Origin: Mariprofundaceae bacterium
GTDB taxonomy: Bacteria; Pseudomonadota; Zetaproteobacteria; Mariprofundales; Mariprofundaceae
Assembly (NCBI GenBank): GCA_030950925.1
Contig: JAUZQO010000021.1
Span: 1-64,000 of the forward strand
DNA length: 64,000 bases
Reading direction: 5' to 3'
Each line of letters opens with the position of its first letter. The stretch's first letter is position 1. The notes beneath the pieces are model-generated. The model did not search any database. It was given only the letters and a program-made list of their open reading frames with translations, and was not told the origin of the DNA. A program made the position numbers and the translations under genes. Positions 48,254 through 58,009 of this stretch are shown piece after piece.

Positions 48254-49492
48254 TTAACTCAAACGACCGTAGGAGTGTAGACCAGCCAAATACATATTAA
48301 CACCCAAGAAACAAAATACAGTGACCAAGAAGCCAATGACTGTCCACCAAGCCAAGGTTTTACCATGCCAACCATGAGAAATACGCACGTGTAAATAAGC
48401 ACCATAGACCAACCAAACAATCAATGCCCATGTTTCTTTGGGATCCCAAGACCAATAGCCGCCCCATGCTTCAGCTGCCCAAGCAGCCCCCAAAATAGTT
48501 GCGAGTGTAAAGGCAGGAAAGCCGACTGCGACAGATTTATAAGCCAATTGATCCAGTTGTTCCAAACTTGGGAAGACTTTGACCATCTTACTATTGCGAG
48601 CTTCAAGCCACATACGTGTGAGATAGGCCATGCCAGCACCACAGGCCACAGCAAAAGCGCCATAACCCACGAAGTTCATGGGTACATGAATCTTCATCCA
48701 GTATGATTGCAAGGCTGGTACCAAAGGTTTGATTTCGGCTTGTCCGACCGACTCCAACCAAATAGCAAAAAATACACCTGATGCAACCAAGACCATCACA
48801 AAGGCCCCCATGGCTTTGGCTTCGTAATTTCTTTCCCATTGCAAATAAATAATGCAAACAATGCAGAACAATAAAATAAATACTTCATAAATATTGGATA
48901 CAGGTGCATGACCAATCTCACCACCCATAAACAAATACGATTCATACCAACGAAGTAACAAAGCAGAGCCACCCGCATAAACACCTGCCCATGCTGTCCA
49001 AGTCGCTAACTTGCCGATAAAAGAGTCAGGCGCGAAAAGATAAGCAATATAAGAAACGGCTGAAAAAATGAACAACACATTCATGGTCATAATGACATGA
49101 CCTGCAAATAGGTTGGATTGATCCTCATAAGACACATTTGCAGATGTGGGCTCAAAAAGAGTCAGCACAGCCATCAATATGACCATCAATGCAGCACCAT
49201 CAAACCAAGAGACCATCATTTTTGGAATCCAGCCCTCTGTTGCTTCAGGTCGCATGGTGCTATAAGCAATAGAAACACCCGTAGCCAACAAAGCCCCTGT
49301 TCCCAACCACATAAAACCATCTTGACCTACCAATTGGAAGATATAACCGTTTTCTGTATAGCCATCACCACCCCACAAGGCCAAGCCAACAGCACCCAAC
49401 ATCAAGCCGATATACGCCCAATAGCGAACAAAAGCAGGTCGCCCTTGGTATAAACTGCTCATTATTCCATTTGTTTCTACATGTGCATTCAT
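48254..49492 (-). CDS. ccsB: Cytochrome c biogenesis protein CcsB/CcsA (System II heme transporter)
   Basis: The 412-residue multispanning protein carries the tryptophan-rich WWD-type heme-binding motif WGGYWSWDPKETWAL (about 340) and conserved His residues on the periplasmic side (HVPMNF, about 272; HGWHGKT, about 376). With ResB it moves heme to the periplasm and attaches it to CxxCH apocytochromes. It overlaps resB by 4 bp. It is consistent with the c-type cytochrome at 17.7 kb. Confidence 0.92.
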   Translation of the reverse strand: MNAHVETNGIMSSLYQGRPAFVRYWAYIGLMLGAVGLALWGGDGYTENGYIFQLVGQDGFMWLGTGALLATGVSIAYSTMRPEATEGWIPKMMVSWFDGAALMVILMAVLTLFEPTSANVSYEDQSNLFAGHVIMTMNVLFIFSAVSYIAYLFAPDSFIGKLATWTAWAGVYAGGSALLLRWYESYLFMGGEIGHAPVSNIYEVFILLFCIVCIIYLQWERNYEAKAMGAFVMVLVASGVFFAIWLESVGQAEIKPLVPALQSYWMKIHVPMNFVGYGAFAVACGAGMAYLTRMWLEARNSKMVKVFPSLEQLDQLAYKSVAVGFPAFTLATILGAAWAAEAWGGYWSWDPKETWALIVWLVYGAYLHVRISHGWHGKTLAWWTVIGFLVTVFCFLGVNMYLAGLHSYGRLS

Positions 49493-51189
49493 ACGTTTTC
49501 TCCTTGTTTTAAGTGTTGCATATCATTTTCAAAAGAGGTTAATATTTCCTTAAATTCACGTTTAAAATTCAATGGATTACGATTGCTTAAGCCTGCAAGG
49601 GTGACTTTTACGCCATCTTTTTCACGGCGAATAATCACCCATAATTTGCGATGGGAAATATAAAGCATGATGCACAAGCCAAACACCAACAAGCCACTGC
49701 CCACCCAAACGACATTCATACCTGGATCACGCGCAAGCTGTAAGCCTGTGTAATACTTTTGGTCATAGTTATCAAGTATGGGGATATAAGGCCAAGGTAG
49801 GCGAGGAATCACTTGTATGGCTTGAATCACACGGGTTGCCATGGCTTGAAAATTATCGGGGCGGTTGGCACCAAAGACATCGGCCATAGCCAATTTAAAG
49901 GCTTGTAAATTGGCTTTTTTTGGATGTTTTAAATCAGCACTACCGAGACGAACAATAAAGCGTTGAAAAAGCTCCCACTCTTTGGGGTTGGTCATATCCA
50001 AACCCAATGCCATGGGTTTAAAATCTTTGGTGTTTCCTGAGAAGGAGACCGACATAAATGTACCACGGTTTTCATCATTTAAGATAAATGGATCAATAAA
50101 ACTGCGAATTTTCACGGGTTTTAAACCAGGACCGCGCATGACATAATCTACGGATGCACCCAAATCTTGGAAGTCTTTGGGTTCATGGACTTCTGCCATG
50201 TTTTCAACATTGTGAGGTCGAAAATCGGTAATTTCCAAGGTAATATCTGTTTTGTCATCTTTAAAGGTGGTGTAAACTTTCGTTTTGGCGATTTCAACAT
50301 CACCTGAACCATCCAGCTTCATCAGTTTTAAGCGGATGTTGGAGCCACCATCACCAAAGCTGGCTTGGTAAATACGAATGCCTTTATAATATAAGGGGTC
50401 ATTGACAATAATATCTGAGGTCAGTACTTCCTTGCCACCATCAATGATGGTGAGGTTACTTTTAAATTCTTTGGGCATGCCATTGGGGTAAAAATCAATG
50501 GAAAAGTCATTGCAGCGGACATAAAAAGGCATCACCAAAGATTCTGTGCTTGTGCCTTTAAGAAAAGAAATTTCATGCTCTTTGGCACCGACAGGCACTT
50601 GCATATTACCACGAAAACCATAATGAACACTGATCCATCCACCGATTAAAATGACCAACATCGCAGAATGCACAAAAATATAGCCCCATTTATGATAATG
50701 CCCTTTGTCGGCACGAAGGTAGGTGATGCCATTGCGTTCTTCGGTCCGAATCGTCCATTCTTTGAGCTGATCTTTGATGGGGGATATAATTTTTTCTAAG
50801 CTTTGTTCAGGTAGTTGCCAGTGATGAACATGCTCCATATGTTTGATGGCACTGTCTGAGACAGGAACTTTCTTGCTCTTCATTTCTTTCAAAAAGCGAG
50901 GCACATTGCGATACAAACAGACGGTGAGGGAAAGCATTAAAAATCCCAGTAAGGATAAAAACCACCAAGTGTGGTACATATCGAACAAACCAAGGGCACG
51001 AAACACCCAGTACCAAATCGGCCCAAACTGTTGTAAATAATCACCTTGGTCTTGATTTTGTAAAAGTACTGTACCAATGACCGATGCCAAAGCGAGTACG
51101 GTGAGCAAGGTAATGGCCAAAGACATAGAGCCTAAGCGAAGTAATATTGTTTTGATATAATCAGAGGATTGAGACATGGGCGGCATCAT
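49489..51189 (-). CDS. resB: Cytochrome c biogenesis protein ResB
   Basis: The 566-residue protein has three N-terminal membrane segments (about 18-40, 72-92 and 170-190), a large periplasmic domain, and a C-terminal segment (VVWVGSGLLVFGLCIMLYIS) followed by HRKLWVII. This is the ResB/Ccs1 layout of System II cytochrome c maturation. It is cotranscribed with ccsB. Confidence 0.92.
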   Translation of the reverse strand: MMPPMSQSSDYIKTILLRLGSMSLAITLLTVLALASVIGTVLLQNQDQGDYLQQFGPIWYWVFRALGLFDMYHTWWFLSLLGFLMLSLTVCLYRNVPRFLKEMKSKKVPVSDSAIKHMEHVHHWQLPEQSLEKIISPIKDQLKEWTIRTEERNGITYLRADKGHYHKWGYIFVHSAMLVILIGGWISVHYGFRGNMQVPVGAKEHEISFLKGTSTESLVMPFYVRCNDFSIDFYPNGMPKEFKSNLTIIDGGKEVLTSDIIVNDPLYYKGIRIYQASFGDGGSNIRLKLMKLDGSGDVEIAKTKVYTTFKDDKTDITLEITDFRPHNVENMAEVHEPKDFQDLGASVDYVMRGPGLKPVKIRSFIDPFILNDENRGTFMSVSFSGNTKDFKPMALGLDMTNPKEWELFQRFIVRLGSADLKHPKKANLQAFKLAMADVFGANRPDNFQAMATRVIQAIQVIPRLPWPYIPILDNYDQKYYTGLQLARDPGMNVVWVGSGLLVFGLCIMLYISHRKLWVIIRREKDGVKVTLAGLSNRNPLNFKREFKEILTSFENDMQHLKQGENV

Positions 51190-51242
51190 AACTAGCGGAA
51201 TCTCTCACGTCATGCGTATAATCTCCTCTATCTACTATGGGT

Positions 51243-51776
51243 TTAGCGTAATTGTTGGATACCATGCTTGGATAGTGTGTATATTTTTGACGCTTGCTGG
51301 GATGTATGGAGTTCGCCTTGTTGAAGCATCCATACGAGATGACGTGATAAACGCATGCGTGTGGTTGGATGTAGGTTCAAAATTGGATTGCCACGTCGGT
51401 TCAAGCTACTGGATAGTAACAAACCATCACATGCTTGGGCAAGCCGACGGGTTTCATGGTTGGCATCCAAGCGAATAGCGATGCGCCCTCTTTTCTGACA
51501 TGCTGAGGGAAGCTTATGGTTGGTTGGAAGAATTAAGGTCACGGATGTTTCCAAGTATTGCCGCAACATGGCGCGTAAAGGGCGCGTGATATATCGGCAC
51601 TGTTGAAAGACAACTTTTTTTGAAGATGCCAACAATAAAAAAGGACCTTGGCGTTGTTTAAAGGTGCGCAAGCGTTGAATAGCGGCGTGGCTTTGAGGAT
51701 TTGCAGCAATGCCTGCGACAGTGCTGGTTGGATGGGCTAAAAGGCGACCTTGTTGCAAGTATTTAGCTGCACGCAA
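51243..51776 (-). CDS. tsaC: Threonylcarbamoyl-AMP synthase (TsaC/YrdC family)
   Basis: The enzyme makes threonylcarbamoyl-AMP for t6A. The 177-residue product has the YrdC features YPTSTVAGIAANP-like (here LLAHPTSTVAGIAANPQS), KQRQGPFLLLASS, VTLILPTNHKLP and IAIRLDANHETRRL. The S-x-N region at SSSLNRRGNPIL replaces the typical SAN. It is last in purD-purE-tsaC. Confidence 0.82.
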   Translation of the reverse strand: MRAAKYLQQGRLLAHPTSTVAGIAANPQSHAAIQRLRTFKQRQGPFLLLASSKKVVFQQCRYITRPLRAMLRQYLETSVTLILPTNHKLPSACQKRGRIAIRLDANHETRRLAQACDGLLLSSSLNRRGNPILNLHPTTRMRLSRHLVWMLQQGELHTSQQASKIYTLSKHGIQQLR

Positions 51777-51792
51777 GGTCGCTATTTTATGT

Positions 51793-52266
51793 TTAATCTT
51801 CAGCGAGAAGCGCCTTGGCTTGAGCTGCCCGATCAGCTTTTAATTGATCTGCTAAAGTTTCATCGGTTTGTGCAAGCATTTGCACCGCAAGCAAGCCTGC
51901 ATTTTTTGCAGAGTTGATACCCACTGTCGCCACAGGCATGCCAGGCGGCATCATGACAGTTGAAAGCAAAGCATCTTCACCATTCAAAGGCCCTGATGCG
52001 ATGGGTACACCAATCACAGGTTTAATGGTTTTGGAACATACCACACCAGCCAAATGCGCCGCCATGCCCGCAGCACAAATAAATACTTGGCAACCCGCTT
52101 GTTCAGCATCCTTGATGGCTTGAACCGTTGCTTCTGGGGTACGGTGAGCCGAACGAATCATTGTTTTGTATGAAATGGAGAAATCGTTCAATACCGCTTC
52201 TGTTTTTTGCATCACAGGCAAGTCAGATTTGCTTCCCATTAAAATTAATACACGAATATCTTGCAT
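51793..52266 (-). CDS. purE: N5-carboxyaminoimidazole ribonucleotide mutase
   Basis: PurE converts N5-CAIR to CAIR. The product of 157 residues has VLILMGSKSDLPVM, SAHRTPEATV (catalytic His) and AAGMAAHLAGVV, all characteristic. The ATG at 52266 follows the purD stop by 1 bp. A longer open frame to 52323 overlaps purD and is not conserved. purK is not present here. Confidence 0.95.
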   Translation of the reverse strand: MQDIRVLILMGSKSDLPVMQKTEAVLNDFSISYKTMIRSAHRTPEATVQAIKDAEQAGCQVFICAAGMAAHLAGVVCSKTIKPVIGVPIASGPLNGEDALLSTVMMPPGMPVATVGINSAKNAGLLAVQMLAQTDETLADQLKADRAAQAKALLAED

Positions 52267-52267
52267 G

Positions 52268-53545
52268 TTAAGTTTCCTCACGTTGAACGGCACGATAGCC
52301 AATATCTTTGCGGTAAAAACCACCCTTCCAATCTAATTTTTCCAAAGCGTTATAAACAGCGACTTGTGCTTCTTTCACTGAATCTGCGAGGATGGTAACA
52401 CCAAGTACACGACCACCAGCATTCACAATAGCACCATCTTTTTCAGTTGTTCCAGCATGGAAGACCATCGCACCTGCAGCTTCCACTGCATCCAAGCCCG
52501 AAATGACTTGTCCCTTTTCAAAGCTAGCTGGGTAGCCTGCGGAAACGACTGCCACACATAAGGCTTTACGCTGATCCCATTCAAGTTCTACACCGTCCAA
52601 CCGTTTTTCAGCAGCGGCCAAAAGAACCTCACCCAAGTCAGATTTCAGGCGAGACATCAAAGGTTGGCATTCAGGATCGCCAAAGCGAACATTAAACTCC
52701 AAGGTTTTAACGCCATGATCGGTGAGCATCACGCCTGCATATAGGGTTCCGATAAATTCAGCACCGCGTGCTTTTAAAGCTTCGATGGTTGGGCGCGCAA
52801 TGCTTTCAAGCACAAGCTGTTCAATGTCAGCTGTCACACAAGGAGCTGGAGAATAAGCACCCATGCCACCCGTGTTCGGCCCTAAATCACCATCCAACAA
52901 GGCTTTGTGATCTTGGGATGATGCCAGTGGAAGAATGGTATCACCCGATACGAGAAATAGGCATGATGCCTCTTCGCCTTCCAAAAATTCTTCAATCACC
53001 ACCTGTGAACCCGCATCGCCAAATGCATTGCCCGAAAGCATATCACGCACAGTATCAATAGCCTCTTCAACGGTTTGTGCCACAATTACACCTTTGCCCG
53101 CAGCCAACCCCGATGCTTTGACCACAATCGGTGCGCCCCATTCGCGAATCAATGCCTCTGCTTGATCCGCATCTGTATGGGTTTCAAACTTTGCAGTTGG
53201 AACGCCTGCTTCATCCATCAGTGCTTTGGAAAATGACTTGCTGCCTTCAAGTTTTGCGGCAGCGGCATCAGGACCATATACTGCAAAACCTTCTGCACGC
53301 AATTGATTGCCCAGACCTTTCACCAATGCCACTTCAGGACCAATGACGACCAAACGCGGCTGCTCATCACGCGCAAGCTGCATGAGACCTTCAATATCCT
53401 CTGCACCGATAGCAATGCAGCGTGCATGTTGGGCAATGCCAGGGTTTCCTGGTGCACAAATGACTTCTGAGACGGAGTTAGAATGATGTAATTTCCAACA
53501 TAATGCGTGTTCGCGACCACCGCCGCCGACAACTAAAACTTTCAT
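52268..53545 (-). CDS. purD: Phosphoribosylamine--glycine ligase
   Basis: PurD is an ATP-grasp enzyme of purine synthesis. The 425-residue product has VVGGGGREHALCWKL, the KASGLAAGKGVIV ATP loop (about 142), EEFLEGEEAS (about 185), PNTGGMGAYSPAP (about 232) and EFNVRFGDPECQ (about 284). Confidence 0.95.
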   Translation of the reverse strand: MKVLVVGGGGREHALCWKLHHSNSVSEVICAPGNPGIAQHARCIAIGAEDIEGLMQLARDEQPRLVVIGPEVALVKGLGNQLRAEGFAVYGPDAAAAKLEGSKSFSKALMDEAGVPTAKFETHTDADQAEALIREWGAPIVVKASGLAAGKGVIVAQTVEEAIDTVRDMLSGNAFGDAGSQVVIEEFLEGEEASCLFLVSGDTILPLASSQDHKALLDGDLGPNTGGMGAYSPAPCVTADIEQLVLESIARPTIEALKARGAEFIGTLYAGVMLTDHGVKTLEFNVRFGDPECQPLMSRLKSDLGEVLLAAAEKRLDGVELEWDQRKALCVAVVSAGYPASFEKGQVISGLDAVEAAGAMVFHAGTTEKDGAIVNAGGRVLGVTILADSVKEAQVAVYNALEKLDWKGGFYRKDIGYRAVQREET

Positions 53546-53742
53546 GGTTTATTCCTTATGACTGATGTTCACACAAAATTTAATGGTTAAATTATTATAT
53601 AGAGTGAAATAAGTGTTATGCGTGAAAAAATGAAAAGTGCTGAATAGTTACGAATATATCAATCATAAATATATCCAGTCATGTTTTTATGCACGCATGC
53701 AATATTTTGGAGTGACTTATATGGATGAGCAAAGGTTTATGA

Positions 53743-54771
53743 TCAACGCTCATGATTTGTTACAAAGAAGCTAGAATCAGAGTGAACTGTGTTGACTAAA
53801 TTTCCTCCTAAATCATAGCGTGATAAATTGTCCAATGTGGTCATCGCAATATTGACCAATGCTTCCTCTGTAAAAAAACCTTGGTGACCTGTTACCAATA
53901 CATTGGGAAATGTTAAAAGACGTTCAAATACGTCATCACGGATAATAGTATCCGATAAATCATGAAAAAATAAATCGCCTTCTTGTTCATACACATCCAA
54001 ACCAAGATAGGCGATTTTCCCTGATTTTAAGCCTTGAATGGCAGAACTTGTATCCACAATAGCACCACGGCTGGTGTTAATAATCATCACGCCATCTTTC
54101 ATTTTTGCTAAAGCATCGTCATTGATGAGGTGAAATGTTTCAGGTGTAAGTGGGCAGTGAAAAGAAAGAATATCAACTTCTGATAATAGTTTGTCTATCG
54201 GTAGGTATGTGATACCTTTTTTTGCCAAAGCATCATTGGGTTGGGTGTCATAGGCAAGAAGTTTACAGCCAAATCCATGCAATATATCGAAAACAATGGA
54301 GCCGATACGACCTGTTCCAATAATTCCCACTGTTTTACCATGCATATCAAAGCCTGTTAAACCTTGCAGTGAAAAATTGCCATCTCGTACACGGGAGTAA
54401 GCACGGTGAATCTTCCTATTTAATGAAAGCATCATCGCCACAGTATGTTCAGCAACGGCGTAGGGAGAATATGAAGGGACACGAACAATATGCATACCCA
54501 ATTGATCCGCTACACGTAAATTTACATTGTTATAGCCCGCACAACGTAGTGCTATGATGGGAATACTCATTGCTTTAAGGGCTTTAATGGTCACTTCACC
54601 AATGTCATCATTCACAAAAGCACAGACTGCATCAGAGCCTCTGGCTAACTCAACGGTGGCAGGTTCTAGTCGGGACTCATGAAATATCAGCTGGTATCCA
54701 TAACGTTGGTTGGCATGAGTAAAGTATTTTTTATCATAGGGTTGCGCGCTGAAAAATGTAATTTTCATCAT
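53743..54771 (-). CDS. ldhA: D-lactate dehydrogenase-like 2-hydroxyacid dehydrogenase
   Basis: The 342-residue protein closely follows E. coli LdhA: FSAQPYDKKYF at the start, ALRCAGYNNV (about 73), GTGRIG (about 150), SFHCPLTPETFHLIN (about 205), NTSRGAIVD (catalytic Arg, about 232), and the late GHQGFFTEEAL with catalytic His (about 296). It reduces pyruvate to D-lactate during fermentation. This is notable in a probable respiratory autotroph. It stands alone on its strand. Confidence 0.9.
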   Translation of the reverse strand: MMKITFFSAQPYDKKYFTHANQRYGYQLIFHESRLEPATVELARGSDAVCAFVNDDIGEVTIKALKAMSIPIIALRCAGYNNVNLRVADQLGMHIVRVPSYSPYAVAEHTVAMMLSLNRKIHRAYSRVRDGNFSLQGLTGFDMHGKTVGIIGTGRIGSIVFDILHGFGCKLLAYDTQPNDALAKKGITYLPIDKLLSEVDILSFHCPLTPETFHLINDDALAKMKDGVMIINTSRGAIVDTSSAIQGLKSGKIAYLGLDVYEQEGDLFFHDLSDTIIRDDVFERLLTFPNVLVTGHQGFFTEEALVNIAMTTLDNLSRYDLGGNLVNTVHSDSSFFVTNHER

Positions 54772-54848
54772 GGCGATAATCTAGCGACTTATTATTGCAT
54801 CACAAAAAATAACCCAGTTGCCCCTAAATCCAACAGAACTCTAAGAAA

Positions 54849-55628
54849 TTATTGACGCAAACGGTATTGCATCACAAATGTCACCCGAATCATTGCTCCT
54901 AGACCCTTGGGGGCGACAGAAAAAGGTTGAGAAGCTTTGATAGCTGCTCGACTTGCACGCTGTAATACGCTGTGTTTCCCATTGATTTGAATATCCTTTG
55001 CTTTGCCCCTTGCATCAATGACAAAAGAAATTAAAACATCCCCTTCCAGATGGCGGCGGCGAGCTAAATAAGGGTATAATTTATGCGTCTTAATGGTGTG
55101 CATGACATCGGCAATATATTGATTGCGTAACACTTGAATATTGATGTCTATTGGATGCCTGACTTTATACGGCTGATTTTTTGTAAGCATAGAAGAACGC
55201 GCTGTATTGACAATCGGTGGTCTTTGTTTAATCGGCTTGTTCGCTGAAAATTCCACCGATTGTTTGATGATGCTCTTTTGCTTCATGATTGGTTTTTTTT
55301 GGAGGTGAACCATGACTGCTTTCTTTCGTATGACAGCCTTGGGCTTCATCACTGGCACAGGTTTTATGATTGATGGAATGACAGCTTTTTGCTGAGGTTC
55401 AACTTGTTTGATGACTTGCTTCACAGGGGCTGGTGATACAATCATTTCAATGTCCATAGGAGAAACACGATGAACAGGTGGGCTATCGTGTTTCTCTATG
55501 GGAACTGCAACTTGAATCAAAAGAAGGTGTATCAATAAGGCCATACATAACGCCCACAACAAGCGGTAAGCTTGCTTGCGCTGACTTTGCTGACGATATG
55601 AATCAATCGTTACAATGTAAGCGTACAT
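54849..55628 (-). CDS. TonB-like energy transducer
   Basis: The product has a short cytoplasmic N-terminus, one membrane helix (about residues 22-38 from the ATG at 55628) and a long Lys/Pro-rich periplasmic linker (about 55-150). The C-terminal TonB domain contains KTHKLYPYLARRRHLEGDV and SFVIDARGKAKDI. It energises the receptor encoded just upstream. The start is uncertain: TTG at 55667 is in frame, and an AAGGG-preceded ATG at 55648 begins a different 12-codon frame. Confidence 0.85.
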   Translation of the reverse strand: MYAYIVTIDSYRQQSQRKQAYRLLWALCMALLIHLLLIQVAVPIEKHDSPPVHRVSPMDIEMIVSPAPVKQVIKQVEPQQKAVIPSIIKPVPVMKPKAVIRKKAVMVHLQKKPIMKQKSIIKQSVEFSANKPIKQRPPIVNTARSSMLTKNQPYKVRHPIDINIQVLRNQYIADVMHTIKTHKLYPYLARRRHLEGDVLISFVIDARGKAKDIQINGKHSVLQRASRAAIKASQPFSVAPKGLGAMIRVTFVMQYRLRQ

Positions 55629-55676
55629 ATCATTGCTAGCATCTGCATGAAGATCCCTTACAAACAAATAGAATAC

Positions 55677-57869
55677 CTAAAAACGTGTTCTAGCTTGCAC
55701 GAAAAAGTTCCTTCCAGCACCAGGCATACGCGCACCAACAGGTACCGCAGAGGCTTGTCCCGCAGCATTCGCGCTAACACGATTATAGCCACTCAAATGT
55801 GCTTGATAAAAGCGATCTAAAATATTGTTCACACCCAGACTTATTTCACTATCTCGATGAAAAGCATAATGTCCACTTAAATTAAACAAGCTATAAGCAG
55901 CCGTTGGTTTCTCACTATTACTCACCGATACTTTATTTTGTTTGGCATAAAAAACACCTTGGGTGGTAACAGACCAAGGTTTATCTCCATAATAGCTCAA
56001 AGCAATGGTGCTGTTCAATGGTGCCATGCGATAAAGGTTATCATTGATGTCAAGACGCTTTCCTAGCACATAACTCATCGTACCATCCAATGTGACATGC
56101 TCCGTCATATTCACACCAAATCCTGCATCTCCACCATAAAATTCTGCTTTCACATTCGAAAATTGTAGTGGAACACAAAAGGGAGCGAGTGGGTTCGCTG
56201 TACAAAAATTATTGCCACGCAACATATTACCCTGTGCAACACGAAAATTATAAGCTGTACCACTGCTAAGGGCTCTGCCTTGAATATAATGATTAACCCG
56301 TTTGAAAAAAACATGCGGTGTAAAATAAGCACGCTCACCATGCCAATCAAAACCAGCATCCATATTGTATGATGTTTCAGGGTTAAGATTCACATTGCCC
56401 ACATAGGTACGTGTATCAGCCAAACCTGCCGTGGATTCCAAAGGTGACCACAAATAACGCTCTTGATAAGAAGGCGCACGTTGCTTACGGGCAACACCAA
56501 ATGTGAAATTTAATTCATCATTGATGCGCTGTGTGAGCTGTATGGTAAGGTCAATCAAGTTATCGTGTTGAGCCAGTTGACGATGATTAAAATTATTTGC
56601 CAAGGTATTGATTTGTGTGCCTAGCATACCACCAAACCCTGTGGCTGTGACTGTCCCTGCATTCATGTCTACACGACTATAACGTGCGCCCAAACGAAGC
56701 TTACTGTTAGCATTCAAAGCTGTATCCCATTCACCAAACATACTGTAACGCTTGCGTTGAACATTGTTGTAATTTTGCAAATAAAAATTGGCGTTGCTGG
56801 GGTCATATAAATCTGCATTATGTTTCACTATCCAACCATCCGTACCCACTGTCAGGCGACCACCAGCCATCGGTAAACGAGCATGTAATTTATAAGCAAA
56901 GTCTTTGGCATTGCTGACAGCATAACGATACATGGGTGTATTCATCATACCAAGCATCAAAGGTCTTTGACGCAAGCTGTAGTTATCCATTTTATGATTG
57001 GTATTCATATAATGAATGTCTGCCAGCCACTGGGTTCCACCACGGTTGGGGTCACTCTTGTAGGATGCGGTGTAGGCATTGCCTTTCACATAAATAATAT
57101 CCATCGGCAAGGCTGGAGAACCTGAAAGATCAACGCGTTCATTACTATAGCCAAGTTTCCCCTCTCCTTGTGAGAAAAGGTGACCATATTCAATGCCTAT
57201 ATTCCGTCGTTTATACTGTGTTGGCACAATGTCTCGCCCATTACCAGCTTTCATATCCTGACCGTTGGCAACATTTCCATTGAGTTGTAAACGGTTATGC
57301 TGACCGCCAACACCCAGTTGAATGTCAGTAGTCCACGCCTTATTGTTGCTCTCATAACCACCAGAAATATCGCCTTTGGTGACCGTTTCAGAATCGTCAG
57401 CATAGGGTAAACTCACAGTTTGGGCTTGAACTGTCCCACCAATGCTTTCAGCCCCAGCACTTACAGGTGAAATGCCGCGTATGACCTTGATATTTTTTAA
57501 TTGGGATGGTGCAATATGACTTAATGGTGGATCCATCCAGTTCGGCCCTGCAGGGGCAACATTCAAGCCATCAACTTGCACATTCACGCGTGAACCATAC
57601 ATACCACGGTATTGTACAATCCCCGTCACTGGACCATTCTTATTCACATTTGCACCAGCCGTGGATGTCAATAAATCTGCGGCATCAACAGGCTTATATG
57701 CTTGTTCAGAAGGTGTGATGATGACACTGTTTTGTTGTTCAATGGCATCTGCTTCCACCTTCATCACGGACACTTTTTCTGGCATAATGGGGCTGGCTGC
57801 GAATGCTGAGGTTGCAAGTACCCATACGGCGACACTTGAAGCCATCATATATTTATATTTATCATTCAT
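55677..57869 (-). CDS. TonB-dependent outer-membrane receptor, OprC/NosA (copper) type
   Basis: The product of 730 residues has a signal peptide (to AFA), a plug domain (DAADLLTSTAGANV, VQVDGLNVAPAGPNWMDPP, IKVIRGISPVSAGAESIGGTV) and a 22-strand beta barrel ending in F. The PNWMDPP, SPALPMDIIYV and HKMDNYSLRQR segments match those of TonB-dependent copper receptors OprC/NosA (MDPPTSY, LPMDI, VDHVMDN). Copper uptake is therefore the leading hypothesis. GGGAG lies 9 bp before the ATG at 57869. The TonB gene follows by 10-50 bp. Confidence 0.82.
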   Translation of the reverse strand: MNDKYKYMMASSVAVWVLATSAFAASPIMPEKVSVMKVEADAIEQQNSVIITPSEQAYKPVDAADLLTSTAGANVNKNGPVTGIVQYRGMYGSRVNVQVDGLNVAPAGPNWMDPPLSHIAPSQLKNIKVIRGISPVSAGAESIGGTVQAQTVSLPYADDSETVTKGDISGGYESNNKAWTTDIQLGVGGQHNRLQLNGNVANGQDMKAGNGRDIVPTQYKRRNIGIEYGHLFSQGEGKLGYSNERVDLSGSPALPMDIIYVKGNAYTASYKSDPNRGGTQWLADIHYMNTNHKMDNYSLRQRPLMLGMMNTPMYRYAVSNAKDFAYKLHARLPMAGGRLTVGTDGWIVKHNADLYDPSNANFYLQNYNNVQRKRYSMFGEWDTALNANSKLRLGARYSRVDMNAGTVTATGFGGMLGTQINTLANNFNHRQLAQHDNLIDLTIQLTQRINDELNFTFGVARKQRAPSYQERYLWSPLESTAGLADTRTYVGNVNLNPETSYNMDAGFDWHGERAYFTPHVFFKRVNHYIQGRALSSGTAYNFRVAQGNMLRGNNFCTANPLAPFCVPLQFSNVKAEFYGGDAGFGVNMTEHVTLDGTMSYVLGKRLDINDNLYRMAPLNSTIALSYYGDKPWSVTTQGVFYAKQNKVSVSNSEKPTAAYSLFNLSGHYAFHRDSEISLGVNNILDRFYQAHLSGYNRVSANAAGQASAVPVGARMPGAGRNFFVQARTRF

Positions 57870-57934
57870 TAGGTATATCTCCCATCCATGTTTTGAATGG
57901 GCGAAATGATAAGCAGAATATAATGATGATTGGA

Positions 57935-57951
57935 TGTGGCAAAATGTCGCA
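57935..57951. promoter_or_regulatory. RegA/PrrA-box-like inverted repeat
   Basis: TGTGGC-AAAAT-GTCGCA lies between the divergent receptor and kinase genes. It resembles the GCGRC-N-GNCGC type sites bound by RegA/PrrA regulators. Arms match 5 of 7 positions as an inverted repeat. Confidence 0.5.
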
Positions 57952-58009
57952 TGTGAATCTATCAAAGCTATTATATACGGTTCGATATTTGCACATTTAG
58001 GGGAGAATC

